Source of the DNA: JBFWMG01 sp050251715
GTDB taxonomy: Bacteria; Desulfobacterota; Desulfovibrionia; Desulfovibrionales; Desulfovibrionaceae
NCBI GenBank assembly: GCA_050251715.1
Contig: JBFWMG010000009.1
Span: forward strand, 70,296-134,295
DNA: 64,000 nt
Direction of reading: 5' to 3'
The notes below the pieces were generated by a model, which saw only the letters and a list, made by a program, of their open reading frames with translations, was not told the DNA's origin and made no database searches. Of the stretch, positions 16,759-26,571 are shown one piece after another (positions within the stretch are counted from its first letter, which is position 1; the number at the start of each line of letters is the position of its first letter). The translations under genes were made by a program, and so were the position numbers.

Positions 16759-19122
16759 GTGCACGGGCAATTCCACATGAAACACGCTGCCCCGGCCCCC
16801 TTCGGATTCGACCCAGATTTCCCCATCATAATGGTCCACGATCTGCTTGCAGATGGCAAGCCCCAGGCCGCTGCCCTTGGGCTTGTCCACCAGGGTGTCC
16901 TGCTGCCGCATGGCCTGATGGAACTGGTCGAAGATGCGGTACTGGTCTTCCAGGGGCACGCCTATGCCGGTGTCGGCCACGCTGATGCGCACCATGCCCG
17001 CATCCGTCGGGCCCGCGCTCACGCGCACGCTTCCCGCCGCGGTGAACTTGGCGGCGTTGTTGAGCAGATTGACCACCACTTGCAACAGCCGGTCCGGATC
17101 CACATGCAGAAGCGGCAGGGTATCGGCCACGTCCACGTACAACGCCACCTGTTCCAGCGAATCGAACTGGCCGCGCACGGCTTCCACGGCCTGGTAGATG
17201 GTCACGTCGGGCCGCACGTCGGCCTCGCGCCACTCCATCTTGCCCGATTCGATGCGCGACAGGTCGAGGAAGTCGTTGATGAGCCGGGTCAGGCGTTCCC
17301 CCTCGCGCTCGATGATGGCCAGGTTTTCGCTGATGCGGCGGCCCTTTGTCTCGGCGGAGGCGTTGTGGGCGTGTTCCAGGAAAAACTTGCCGAAATCCTT
17401 GTTGATGAGCTTGGCGAAACCCAGGATCGAGGTGAGCGGCGTGCGCAACTCGTGCGACACCGTGGACAGGAACGAGGACTTGAGGCGGTCGAGCTCCTGC
17501 AACTTGATGTTGGCCACCTCCAGTTCGCGCGCCCGCTCATTCAGCTCCTCGGTGCGTTCTTCCACCAACTGCTCCAGGTGCTTGTTCAGTGCGGCCAGTT
17601 CGCATTCCGCGTGCTTGCGCTTGGTGATGTCCACGACGAAACCTTCCAGATGGCGTTCCCCCGCCTTGGCGCTGGACGCCATGCGCACGGAAAGGACGCA
17701 CCACAGCTCGCTGCCGTCCTTGCGGCGCAGCCGGGTTTCAAAGCCCGTGACCACGCCGTCCCGGTTCAGGCGCTCCACCAACGCCGTCCTATCCTCCGCA
17801 TCCACGTAGATCTGTTGCGGAATGTTGGTGACCAGGCGCGATATTTCCTCCACGGAGTCATAGCCCAGAAGAGCCACCAGGGAGGGGTTGATGTCCAGGT
17901 ACCTGCCGTCCTCGGTGCTCAGGAAGATGCCCTCGGAGGCGTTTTCAAAAAGGGTGCGGTACCTCTCCTCCGCAGCGCGCACGGCGCGTTCCGCCATTCT
18001 GCGGCGGCGGATGTTGCCAAGCAGTACGAGGATGGTGCCCAGTTGCAGGAGGAACACGCCCGTGGCGGCCCAGATCAGGGATTTGTTGCGGTCGTAAAAC
18101 GTGTTGGGCTGGTGCAGGAGGTGGCTATGTTCGGGCAGCCGTCCCAGGTCGATGCCATAGCGCAGAAGCGAGGGGTAGTCGAAGAGGTACCTGTTGGGGC
18201 TGGGGGCCACGGGGATGGTGTCGGGGCGTTCCCCTCCCAGGATGCGCAGCGCCAGGGACGCCGCCAGCTGGCCCTGGTCCGTGCCGCTAACCAGCTTGCC
18301 GCCCACCACGCCGGATCCCATGTAGAAATCCCAGGCCGTATAGATGGGGCTGTCTGTGGCCGCATCGACGAACGCCGTGCTCTCCTTTGGGGAAAAGACG
18401 CGGCCCTTGGGGTCGAGTAAAAAGGACAGGTTGTACACCACCGTGTCCGCCCCCAATGAGGCCAGAGCCTTTTGCAGGTCTTCGGCGGCCAGTTCCGCCA
18501 GATCGCGAAAGGCCACGCGGCTCCTGAACTCCGGCATGACGTCCTGCACAAGCTGCCTGTTGATGCGCCCGGTCGCGGTCACGTCCGTGATGATGGCGAT
18601 CTCGCGCACCCTGGGGTGCAGGTGCAGGATGGCCTCCAGCGTGCCCCGCACGTCGATGTCTTCCGACACGCCGGTATAGCCGGCGTGTCCCGCGATGCGT
18701 GCCGGGCGGAAGCGGTTGACGCCGCAAAAGACCACGGGCACGCCGGGAAAGAGCGCGTCGCGGTGGGCAAGCAGGAAATCCAGGGCATTGTCGTCGGAGC
18801 AGAGGATCATATCCAGGTGAACGTCTTTGTATGCCGTGGCGTAGAGGTCGCGCAGCAGGGGGAATATCCTACGCGGCGCGACGCGCTTGGAGTTCATGTA
18901 CTCGACGTGCAGTTCCACGTCGGGCTGCGACGCGGTCAATGTCCGCGCCATGCCCTCCATGACCGAGCCGGTCCATTCGAAGCCCTTGTGATAGGAATGA
19001 AGGATTAGGATGTTGTAGCTATGGTTGGCCCTGGCGACCCCTGTGCCAAGGCACAGGACAACCATGGCCAAACAGATTGCGCGGAGCGCTGTACGAAACG
19101 AGTGTGTCTCCTGTCGCATCAT
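16744..19122 (-). CDS. Sensor histidine kinase with periplasmic ABC-type binding domain
   Basis: The protein has 792 residues. A signal or anchor (12-32) is followed by a periplasmic domain of the ABC_sub_bind family (about 35-325), a transmembrane helix near 350-372, a PAS domain (about 385-500), a coiled region, HisKA with the phosphorylated His in STVSHELRTPL, and an HATPase domain with DTGIGV and GSGLGLAI. It would sense a small ligand outside the membrane. No partner response regulator is adjacent. The start at 19122 has AAGG eight bases upstream; a longer frame would precede the signal peptide. Its 3' end runs into a tandem repeat. Confidence 0.88.
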   Translation of the reverse strand: MMRQETHSFRTALRAICLAMVVLCLGTGVARANHSYNILILHSYHKGFEWTGSVMEGMARTLTASQPDVELHVEYMNSKRVAPRRIFPLLRDLYATAYKDVHLDMILCSDDNALDFLLAHRDALFPGVPVVFCGVNRFRPARIAGHAGYTGVSEDIDVRGTLEAILHLHPRVREIAIITDVTATGRINRQLVQDVMPEFRSRVAFRDLAELAAEDLQKALASLGADTVVYNLSFLLDPKGRVFSPKESTAFVDAATDSPIYTAWDFYMGSGVVGGKLVSGTDQGQLAASLALRILGGERPDTIPVAPSPNRYLFDYPSLLRYGIDLGRLPEHSHLLHQPNTFYDRNKSLIWAATGVFLLQLGTILVLLGNIRRRRMAERAVRAAEERYRTLFENASEGIFLSTEDGRYLDINPSLVALLGYDSVEEISRLVTNIPQQIYVDAEDRTALVERLNRDGVVTGFETRLRRKDGSELWCVLSVRMASSAKAGERHLEGFVVDITKRKHAECELAALNKHLEQLVEERTEELNERARELEVANIKLQELDRLKSSFLSTVSHELRTPLTSILGFAKLINKDFGKFFLEHAHNASAETKGRRISENLAIIEREGERLTRLINDFLDLSRIESGKMEWREADVRPDVTIYQAVEAVRGQFDSLEQVALYVDVADTLPLLHVDPDRLLQVVVNLLNNAAKFTAAGSVRVSAGPTDAGMVRISVADTGIGVPLEDQYRIFDQFHQAMRQQDTLVDKPKGSGLGLAICKQIVDHYDGEIWVESEGGRGSVFHVELPVHAVRP

Positions 19123-19255
19123 GCAAACGCCTTGAACGAGTGTGGGCCGCGCCGCGTAGGGTGCCTGCCAGATGCAGCCCCTCATCCGGCACGGAGAAAA
19201 ACCAGCGTACCTATCATGCACGGTTTTGTTTGCCGTGTAAAGCGGTTGCAAGAAA

Positions 19256-19756
19256 TCAGACCGGTCCCCTTGGGGTGTTTTCCTCCTCCACGCCGCGCAG
19301 GGCGTGGCGCACCACATGGGCCAATGCAGTCAATTCCCGGGCGCAGCGGGCGCGGTCCGCGCCATCCCAAGCCTGCCTCCCCCCGCCCACCTCCGCAGCC
19401 AGGCGGAGCAGGGTGTCCGCCACCCCGTCCAGATGCGCCCGGTGCACGCTGTCCATGGGGGCGGGCCGCAAGGACTTGGCCTGGCGCAGGGCGGACAGCA
19501 GGTTGTGGGCCAGACTGTGCACCGCGTTGCCATGCAGCCGGTCCGGATCGTCCGGCAACAGGGTGGGAAATCCCTCCAGGATCGCTTCGAGCAGATGCAG
19601 GCAGGTCTCAAGGGGACGGCTGCCGCCGCGCAGGGCGTCGGGCAAGGCCTCGGCGACCCGCTGCATCACGGTCCAGGGCATGTCCTCACGCGACTTTCGC
19701 GCGCTGGCGGCCATGGCCTGGGAAAAAATCCGCCGTACATACGCTTTTTCATCCAT
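19256..19756 (-). CDS. Hypothetical helical protein
   Basis: The 166-residue protein is not recognised. It is predicted to be largely helical and soluble, with no signal peptide and no cysteine motif. AAGGAG stands seven bases before the start, which supports it as a real gene. It lies upstream of and codirectional with the histidine kinase gene, with 133 bases between them, and is divergent from the TPR gene. Confidence 0.6.
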   Translation of the reverse strand: MDEKAYVRRIFSQAMAASARKSREDMPWTVMQRVAEALPDALRGGSRPLETCLHLLEAILEGFPTLLPDDPDRLHGNAVHSLAHNLLSALRQAKSLRPAPMDSVHRAHLDGVADTLLRLAAEVGGGRQAWDGADRARCARELTALAHVVRHALRGVEEENTPRGPV

Positions 19757-19947
19757 GGCCCGCTCCTTGGCGCGCCCTGGCGGGCGCGGCTGGTTCCCGC
19801 ACAGTGTCCATATCTAGCGCATGATACGCAACCCACCAGCATGCGTCAAAAAAAAGAGCAAGACGTACCGGATGGCGATTTTTTGCGGACTTCGCCCCTT
19901 TTAAGCTGCGCCCATGTCTGGTACAGCGGCGGTTCGGGAGTATGAAC

Positions 19948-22917
19948 ATGCACGCAATCAAGACGCTTCTTCTTGCCCTATGCTTTTGTCTTTGTGCCCT
20001 GCCGGCTGCGGCCGCGGCCAAGGGTTCGTCCTTTTCCGCCACCTATAAGCAGACCTTCGCGGGACATCGCACGCCCAGCGAAGCCCTGATGGCGGCCCAG
20101 ATCCGCGCCAGGCGCGCCGTGCTGGACGAGGTGGCGCGCAAGATCGCCCAGGCGCCCGCCGTGCGCCAGGCCGGGCTCGACGCAAACGGGCTGCTCGCCC
20201 TGGCCGCCGCCTGCTGCGACGTGGCCGTGGCCGCGCCCACCGCTTCCGCCACAACCACGGGCTTTGGCTGGACCGTGGCCGCCACGGCCACCCCCCGTTC
20301 CGGCGGCGATGTCGCCGCCCTGGCCGCCACCCTGGTCAAGGACAGCGACCTGCTCGTCCAATACCGCACCCTGCTTGCCCGCCAGGCCGACATCCTGCGC
20401 GAAACCGAACGGCTGGAAGCGGACAACGCCCGCCTGGCCGATGCCGCGGGCAGCGACGCGGGCGTGGGCGAACTGCGCGAGGCCTTTGGCGTGAACACCC
20501 GCGCCCTGGCCGCCCTGGCGCCCAAGGAGGCGGTGCTCGCCCTGTTCGAAAACGGCAAGATCGCCGACCCCCATGCCGCGCTCACCCTGCTCAACCAGGC
20601 CGTGTCCATGGATCCCGAGGACGGCTACGCCTTCTTCAACCGCGCCATCGCCCTGGCCGATCTGGGCCGCCACGAACAGGCGGTGCAGGATTTTTCCCGC
20701 GCCGGGGAGCTGGTGGCGTCGCTCGCCTCGCTGCACGCGCGGCGCGGCGCATCCTATGTGGCGCTGGGACAGAACGAACGCGCGCTGGCGGACTTTGACG
20801 CCGCCCTGGCCACCGCTCCCAACGACACCGCCCTGCGCACCGCGCGCGGCGGCGCGCTGGCCGCCCTGGGCCGCCTGGAACCCGCCCTGGCCGATTACGA
20901 CGCCGTGCTGGCCAAGGATCCCGGCAACGCCGCCGTGCTCAACAAGCGCGGGCTGGTGCTGGCCAAGCTGGGCCGCCTGGAACAGGCCATGGCCGACTAT
21001 GACAAGGCCGTGGCCCTCAATCCCTCCGTGGCCGCCGACTATACGTCCCGTGGCCGCATCTTCAAGGAATTCGGCCAGCTGGATAAGGCCATCGAAGATT
21101 TCTCCCGCACCATCGACGCCAACCCCTCCGACGCCGAAGCCTACCTGCTGCGCGGCGACAGCTTCCGCCTGCAAGGCAACGCCCAAAAGGCGCTGGCCGA
21201 CCTGGACAAGGCCGTGCTCCTGGCTCCGGACAATGCCGACGTCTACGTGGTGCGCGGCGTGACCCGCGCCAGCCAGGGCCAGGAAGCCCTGGCCATCACG
21301 GACTTTTCCGAGGCCATTGCCCGCGACGACACCAAGGCGGACCCGCGCATCTTCCGCGCCGCCCTGTACCGCAAGGCCGGGCAGACCGCCGACGCCGCCG
21401 CCGACCTGGCGCGCGCCGCCCAACTGGTGCCGGACAACGCCGACGTGCATGCCGAACTGGGCGACCTGGAACGCGCCCTGGGCCACTCCGAAAAGGCCGT
21501 GGCCGCCTATGACAAGGCGCTCTCCCTCGACCCGGCCCGCTCCGCCCTCTATTTCCGGCGCGGCGACCTGCTGCTGGCGCTCAAGGACCATGCCCGCGCG
21601 GAAGCGGATTTCGACGCGGCCATCGGCCACGACAGCGGCAACGCGGCGGCCTTTGTGGGCCGCGCCCTGTGCCGCGTGCAGCGCGGCGACAGCGCCGGGG
21701 CCGAGGCCGACCTGGACAAGGCGCTGGCCCTGGATTCGAACAACGCCCGCGCCTACAACGCGCGCGGTCGCGCCCTGGCGGCGCGCGGCGAGCTGGAACG
21801 CGCCATCGAGGATTTCAACAAGGCCATCGCGCTCGCGCCCGACATGGAGGCCGACTACAAGTATCGCGGCCTCACCTTCAAGAAGGCGGGCCGCATGGAA
21901 CAGGCCGTGGCCGACCTGACCCGCGTCCTGGAGCACTCGCCCGACGACGAGGAAGCGCTCTTCGAACGCGGCGACGCCCTGCGCGCCATGGGCCGCAACG
22001 ACGCGGCCCTGGCCGACCTGGACGCGGCCATCGCCCGCAACCCGCAACGCGCCCGCGCCTACAACGCGCGCGGCCTGGTGCACGCGGCCATGGGCCTGCG
22101 CAAACAGGCCATGGACGACTATGACAAGGCTCTGGCGCTCGACCCCTCCATGGAGGCGGACTACGCCAACCGCGCCATGCTCTTCAAGGAATTCGGCCAG
22201 TTCGACAAGGCCCGCGAGGACTTTGACCGCGCCCTGGCCGCCAAGCCCGGCAACCCGGCCATCCTGCTGGGCCGCGCCGAGTGCCTGCTCGGTCTGGACA
22301 AGGCCGCCGACGCGCTGGTGGATTGCGACGGCGTGGTCGCGGCCCAACCCGGCAACGCAGCGGCCCACGCCCTGCGCGGCCTGGCGCTGCAACGCCTGGG
22401 CCGGTCCGAGGAGGCCTTTGCCTCCTTCAACAAGGCTCTGGAGATCGATCCCGGCAACCCCCGCGCCTTCAACAGCCGAGGCCTCGCCCTGGCGCGCTTC
22501 AACCGCCACGCCGAGGCGGCCGCCGATTTTTCCAAGGCCATCGAGTTGGATCCCTCCTTTGCCGCCGCCTACCTGAACCGGGGCGTGGCCTACAAGAACC
22601 TGGCCGACTACCAGCGCGCGGTGGAGGATTTTGACCGCGCCATGCTGCTGCAACCGGACAACGGCGACATTTTCTTCCACAGGGGAACCTGCCTGGCGGG
22701 CCTGGGCCAACTCGACCGCGCCCTCCTCGACTATGACCAAGCCGTCGCGCACAAGCCCGACAGCGCCATTATCTACATCTACCGGGGCACGGCCTATTAC
22801 CAGACCCGCCAGGACGCCGCCATGTGCGCCGACTTCCGCAAGGCGCACGACCTGGGCGATGACAAAGGCCTCCTCTGGGCGCTCAAGAAGGGTTTTTGCA
22901 CCGATACAGGCTCCTGA
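19948..22917 (+). CDS. Very large secreted or periplasmic TPR protein
   Basis: The 989-residue protein has a cleavable signal peptide (about residues 1-24, ending in ALPAAAAA), a region of about 170 residues without repeats, then some 22 tetratricopeptide repeats to the end. The repeats are consecutive 34-residue units and look like a superhelical scaffold. Some units are near-copies: KEFGQLDKA, KKAGRMEQA and KEFGQFDKA mark positions eight and three units apart, pointing to internal duplication. The ATG at 19948 is preferred over 19942 because GGGAG is then seven bases away. It probably assembles an envelope complex; the partner is unknown. Confidence 0.82.
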   Translation: MHAIKTLLLALCFCLCALPAAAAAKGSSFSATYKQTFAGHRTPSEALMAAQIRARRAVLDEVARKIAQAPAVRQAGLDANGLLALAAACCDVAVAAPTASATTTGFGWTVAATATPRSGGDVAALAATLVKDSDLLVQYRTLLARQADILRETERLEADNARLADAAGSDAGVGELREAFGVNTRALAALAPKEAVLALFENGKIADPHAALTLLNQAVSMDPEDGYAFFNRAIALADLGRHEQAVQDFSRAGELVASLASLHARRGASYVALGQNERALADFDAALATAPNDTALRTARGGALAALGRLEPALADYDAVLAKDPGNAAVLNKRGLVLAKLGRLEQAMADYDKAVALNPSVAADYTSRGRIFKEFGQLDKAIEDFSRTIDANPSDAEAYLLRGDSFRLQGNAQKALADLDKAVLLAPDNADVYVVRGVTRASQGQEALAITDFSEAIARDDTKADPRIFRAALYRKAGQTADAAADLARAAQLVPDNADVHAELGDLERALGHSEKAVAAYDKALSLDPARSALYFRRGDLLLALKDHARAEADFDAAIGHDSGNAAAFVGRALCRVQRGDSAGAEADLDKALALDSNNARAYNARGRALAARGELERAIEDFNKAIALAPDMEADYKYRGLTFKKAGRMEQAVADLTRVLEHSPDDEEALFERGDALRAMGRNDAALADLDAAIARNPQRARAYNARGLVHAAMGLRKQAMDDYDKALALDPSMEADYANRAMLFKEFGQFDKAREDFDRALAAKPGNPAILLGRAECLLGLDKAADALVDCDGVVAAQPGNAAAHALRGLALQRLGRSEEAFASFNKALEIDPGNPRAFNSRGLALARFNRHAEAAADFSKAIELDPSFAAAYLNRGVAYKNLADYQRAVEDFDRAMLLQPDNGDIFFHRGTCLAGLGQLDRALLDYDQAVAHKPDSAIIYIYRGTAYYQTRQDAAMCADFRKAHDLGDDKGLLWALKKGFCTDTGS

Positions 22918-23006
22918 TGCCTTCACCCGGCGCGCCTGCGCCCCAAAAACCGCTTCCCCGGGCGGGCATAGTGCCGCCCAGGACGCGTTATGATGAGAAA
23001 AACGCC

Positions 23007-24212
23007 ATGTACGCATCACATATCCTGCAAACCGATCCGTTGACGCATGCCCTGCGCACCCTGGCGGGCGGCATGGACAGGCTGCTCGGCCCCTGGTCCG
23101 CGCGGCTTGCCGTGGACAAGACCTTTGAAGACGCGGCCGTGGATCTGGCCGCCCTGCGCCTTTTGCCCCAAAGCCGCGTGGCCGTGGCCGGGCAGGCGGC
23201 TGACAACGCCTTTGCCTGCCTCACCACCGATCCCGCCGCCGTGTTCGTGGCCGCCCCAGGCGAATCCCAATTGCGCCTGACGCAACTGCGCCTCGCCGCG
23301 TTGCGGGCGTTGCCCGATCACCGCGCGTTCTTCGGCTTTGTGGCCGAGCCGCACCGCGCCGACGCGCCGCAACAATACACGGACCAGGTCCGCGCCCAGC
23401 TGGACGCCGACGCCCGCCGCTGGTGGGAGGGCGCGCCCCTGGCCGCCGCGCTGTTCGCGCCGCGCATCCAGGCGCTGGCCGCACGCCCCTGCGCAGCGAC
23501 CCGGCAGAGCCGCATGGCCGGGCTGATCCAGTTCTTCGCGCCTTTTGCGGGCTGCGTGCCCGCCCGTGTCCTGGAAGCCAAGACCATGGACGGCCAGCGC
23601 CAGGCATTCCGCAAGAACGTGGCGCCCCTTTTCGACTCCCTGCGCGGCCGCCGCATTCTGGGCGCGGCCATGCGCCTGTACATGCACCCCGCGCAACGCG
23701 CCCTGCTGCGCAAGGCGAACGACAACGGCCTGTTCGCCACGCTGCGCCGCCGGACCGAACACCTGGTATGCGGCACGCCCGTGGCGGAAAACCCCTATGT
23801 CTGGCAAGCGTTGGCCGGTGCCTATAGCCCAGGCGCCGCCCCCCTGTTCCTGACCGGCCGCGCCCATGGCGCCATGCGGGCCAACGCGGGGCGGCTGTCT
23901 GTGCGCCATGCCTCCCTTACGGCCTTTCTCGCGACCCAACCCGCCGAAAGCATGGACGGCTTTCTGCTCTCGGACAGCATGGACCGCATGACGCCCGGCG
24001 AGATGACCATGCTCTGGGCGCACATCGCGCGCACGGCCCGGCCCGGCGCACGCGTGGTGTCCCGCACCATGGGCACGCTCAACCTGCCCGAGGCCATTGT
24101 GCCCCGCGTGGTGCTCGACGCCTTTGCCAGTGACCGCGCCGCCTCGGCCGAACTGCTGGCCATGGACCGCAGCGGGGTGTGGGGAGGCCTCGGCCTGCAT
24201 ATCAAACGCTGA
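23007..24212 (+). CDS. DUF3419 (BtaA-like) family protein
   Basis: The 401-residue protein resembles DUF3419, the family of BtaA, which makes the head group of the betaine lipid DGTS by moving an aminocarboxypropyl group from S-adenosylmethionine to diacylglycerol. The VWED-like region is replaced by DKTFEDAAVDLAAL, followed by a Rossmann-like strand (VAVAGQAADNAFACL). The strand end that normally has an acidic SAM-binding residue reads VFVAAPGES, so activity is uncertain. No BtaB methyltransferase is next to it. The start is taken before MYASHILQ; an upstream ATG in the same frame cannot be excluded. Confidence 0.6.
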   Translation: MYASHILQTDPLTHALRTLAGGMDRLLGPWSARLAVDKTFEDAAVDLAALRLLPQSRVAVAGQAADNAFACLTTDPAAVFVAAPGESQLRLTQLRLAALRALPDHRAFFGFVAEPHRADAPQQYTDQVRAQLDADARRWWEGAPLAAALFAPRIQALAARPCAATRQSRMAGLIQFFAPFAGCVPARVLEAKTMDGQRQAFRKNVAPLFDSLRGRRILGAAMRLYMHPAQRALLRKANDNGLFATLRRRTEHLVCGTPVAENPYVWQALAGAYSPGAAPLFLTGRAHGAMRANAGRLSVRHASLTAFLATQPAESMDGFLLSDSMDRMTPGEMTMLWAHIARTARPGARVVSRTMGTLNLPEAIVPRVVLDAFASDRAASAELLAMDRSGVWGGLGLHIKR

Positions 24213-24385
24213 CACGTCGTTCCCGCCGCGCCACGGCCCGGCAGGCGAGGGTTTCCACACGACCGTCCTCGACCCAGGGCGGCCAAAAGGCGTTGACGCG
24301 GCGAGGTGTTTTACCGTAGCGTTGCCGTTCCTTGTCTTCTGGCCGTCGTTCCGTACACGAAACCACAATTGTTAGGATGTTACAT

Positions 24386-26494
24386 ATGGAAAGATTACGC
24401 ACCCTTCCGGGCGATGACGTGCGCCAGATCATGTGGCGTTACAGCGAACGCTACGACCTGCAAATGGCCATTCAATCCGCCCGCGCCATTGCGCGCGGCG
24501 TGGTGGCGCGGTTGGTTGCCGACGGTGCGCGCAACTCGCACGACTGGAACGAACAAAAGGCCCAGCTGCTGGAAGCCTTTGACGCCTCCGGCCTCACGTC
24601 CCTCTATATGGACCCCGAGCAGGGCGGTTTTGTGCTTGGCCCCAAGAATCTCGCCCTGTGCCTGGTCGCCTTTGAACTGGCCTGGGTGGACGCGGGCGCG
24701 GCCACCTGCTCCCTGGCCAGCAATCTGGCGCTCGCCCCCATCCACGAACGCGGCACCCCGGAACAACGCGACTACTACATGAGCCGCTGCGTGCCCGGCC
24801 AGGGCGACGGCGAAAACAAGACCTGGCGCGGCGCGTTCGCCCTGACCGAGCCCCTGCCCTATGTGGGCGTGGACACCGGCGTGCTGGCGGGCAAGGTCCG
24901 CGTGGCCGAATGGAACGAGGGCCAGGAGCCCATGCTCCAGGTGGACAAGCGCGGCCGCTTCATCACCAACATGGCCTTTGCTAATTTCGTCACCGCGGCG
25001 GTGGACACCGCGGACGAACGCATCAAGGGCTCGTGCATGATAATCCTCGAAAAGACCGACCCCGGCACCTTCGACCCCGGCTCCACCACGCTCAAGATGT
25101 GCCACCAACTCTCCGCCACCTCCGACCCGGTCCTCTCGCTCAAGGTGCCCGCCAGCCGCATCATCGGCGGCTACACCATCGAGGACGGCACGATCGTTCC
25201 CAAATATTCCCACAGCGAAATCATCGCGGCGGTCTTCCACCGCACCCGCATTCCCGTGGGCATCATGACCTCGGCCAAGCTGCTTTCCGCCCTCGAACCG
25301 GTCATCCGCTACCATCGCCAGCGCTTCCGTGGCGGCGAAAGCGCCCAGCCCGGCACGCCCCGCTTCGACCTGGGCGTGCAGCAGAAGGAAGACGCCCTGC
25401 ATCGCCTGCTCGACGTCTGGGCCTCGGGCGAGGCCGGATGCTCCCTCGCCTTTGCAGCCGCCCGCCGCGCCGATATCTTCGATCCCATCGAACGCGAAAA
25501 GGACGCCCTGTTCGAAGCCGAGGGCATCAAAGGCCCGCGCGCCCAAATGACCGCCCTGCGCAAGAAAAAAGACGAGGCGCTGGAATTCATCGCCCTCGAA
25601 GGCCAGCCCGAAGCCGAGCGCGACGCCGCCCGGTATGACGCGCTCAAGGCCGATACCCTGGTGCAGTACGTGGTGCTCGAAGCCGAAGCCAATATCCTCA
25701 ACCCCTCCTGCAAGCTGTGGAACACCGGCCACGGCTGCACCATGATGCGCGAGGCCGTGGCCATGGTCGGCGGCTACGGCATCACCGAGGACTGCCCCGG
25801 ATTCCTGGGCTACAAGTGGATCGACGCCCAACTCGAATCCACCTACGAAGGCCCGGAGTCCGTGCAGCGCCGCCACCTCACCGCCACCATGACCAGCGAC
25901 ATCTTCCTGGCCATGTTCGCCCAATGGATCGCCGACCTGCGCGCCGTGGCCGACAAGAAACCCGGCATGGGCGCATGCACCCTGGCCAACGCCATGGACC
26001 TGTGGCTGTGGACCCTCAACCACCTGCAGGAAGCCAAGGACGCCAACGGCAAAAAACTCTACCACGGCAAACGCCAGGGCGTGACCTTCGCCATGGCCGA
26101 CGCCCTGGGCTGGCTGCTGGGCGCGCGCTACTTCATCCTCGACGTGCTGGAACTGGAGGACAAAGGCGCCGCCAACCCCGTGGTGGCCGAAGGCCTGGAA
26201 GGCCTGGCGGGCTTCTATTCGGACCTGTGCGCCGTGCAGGCCGCCCGCGCGGGCGGCGAGGTGAACCGCGTGTGCACCGAACTCGTGTTCGGCTACAACG
26301 CCCACCCCGAGCACGGCTCCCCCTGCCGCTGCGAAGACCTGTCCAAGGACGGCTTCTTCCCCGGCTCGGCCCAGTTCATCAAACTGCGCACCAAGGTCGA
26401 CGCCTCCATGGCCGGCGCACGCCTGGCCAAGGACCGCGCCGCCGAAGACCTCACCCAGGTCATGATCCCCGAGGCGCTGGACTATCCGCTGTAA
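24386..26494 (+). CDS. Acyl-CoA dehydrogenase family protein
   Basis: The 702-residue flavoprotein has the acyl-CoA dehydrogenase fold: N-terminal helical part, central beta domain near residues 160-270, and a C-terminal helical part with GGYGITEDCPG and the candidate catalytic Glu in TYEGPESVQ. It is much longer than the usual 380-600 residues, with insertions and a C-terminal extension. It would oxidise an acyl-CoA and pass electrons to ETF. The next gene beyond the inverted repeat is an ETF:quinone oxidoreductase-like protein, its natural downstream partner. The start has AGGA nine bases upstream. A terminator follows. The acyl chain is unknown. Confidence 0.85.
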   Translation: MERLRTLPGDDVRQIMWRYSERYDLQMAIQSARAIARGVVARLVADGARNSHDWNEQKAQLLEAFDASGLTSLYMDPEQGGFVLGPKNLALCLVAFELAWVDAGAATCSLASNLALAPIHERGTPEQRDYYMSRCVPGQGDGENKTWRGAFALTEPLPYVGVDTGVLAGKVRVAEWNEGQEPMLQVDKRGRFITNMAFANFVTAAVDTADERIKGSCMIILEKTDPGTFDPGSTTLKMCHQLSATSDPVLSLKVPASRIIGGYTIEDGTIVPKYSHSEIIAAVFHRTRIPVGIMTSAKLLSALEPVIRYHRQRFRGGESAQPGTPRFDLGVQQKEDALHRLLDVWASGEAGCSLAFAAARRADIFDPIEREKDALFEAEGIKGPRAQMTALRKKKDEALEFIALEGQPEAERDAARYDALKADTLVQYVVLEAEANILNPSCKLWNTGHGCTMMREAVAMVGGYGITEDCPGFLGYKWIDAQLESTYEGPESVQRRHLTATMTSDIFLAMFAQWIADLRAVADKKPGMGACTLANAMDLWLWTLNHLQEAKDANGKKLYHGKRQGVTFAMADALGWLLGARYFILDVLELEDKGAANPVVAEGLEGLAGFYSDLCAVQAARAGGEVNRVCTELVFGYNAHPEHGSPCRCEDLSKDGFFPGSAQFIKLRTKVDASMAGARLAKDRAAEDLTQVMIPEALDYPL

Positions 26495-26521
26495 CCCACC
26501 ACCGCTGACTGCAACACCACC

Positions 26522-26552
26522 AAGGGCGAGCCGCAAGGCCCGCCCTTTTTTT
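26522..26552 (+). terminator. Rho-independent terminator
   Basis: An AAGGGCG/CGCCCTT stem runs into eight T residues, 28 bases after the acyl-CoA dehydrogenase stop and just before the right arm of the inverted repeat. Confidence 0.82.
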
Positions 26553-26571
26553 TATGGCGCGACGCGCGCGG

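Noticed and set aside
19978..23019. Open frame of about 1013 codons antisense to the TPR protein
   Set aside because: Repeat-derived shadow of the TPR gene with no recognisable domain or ribosome site.
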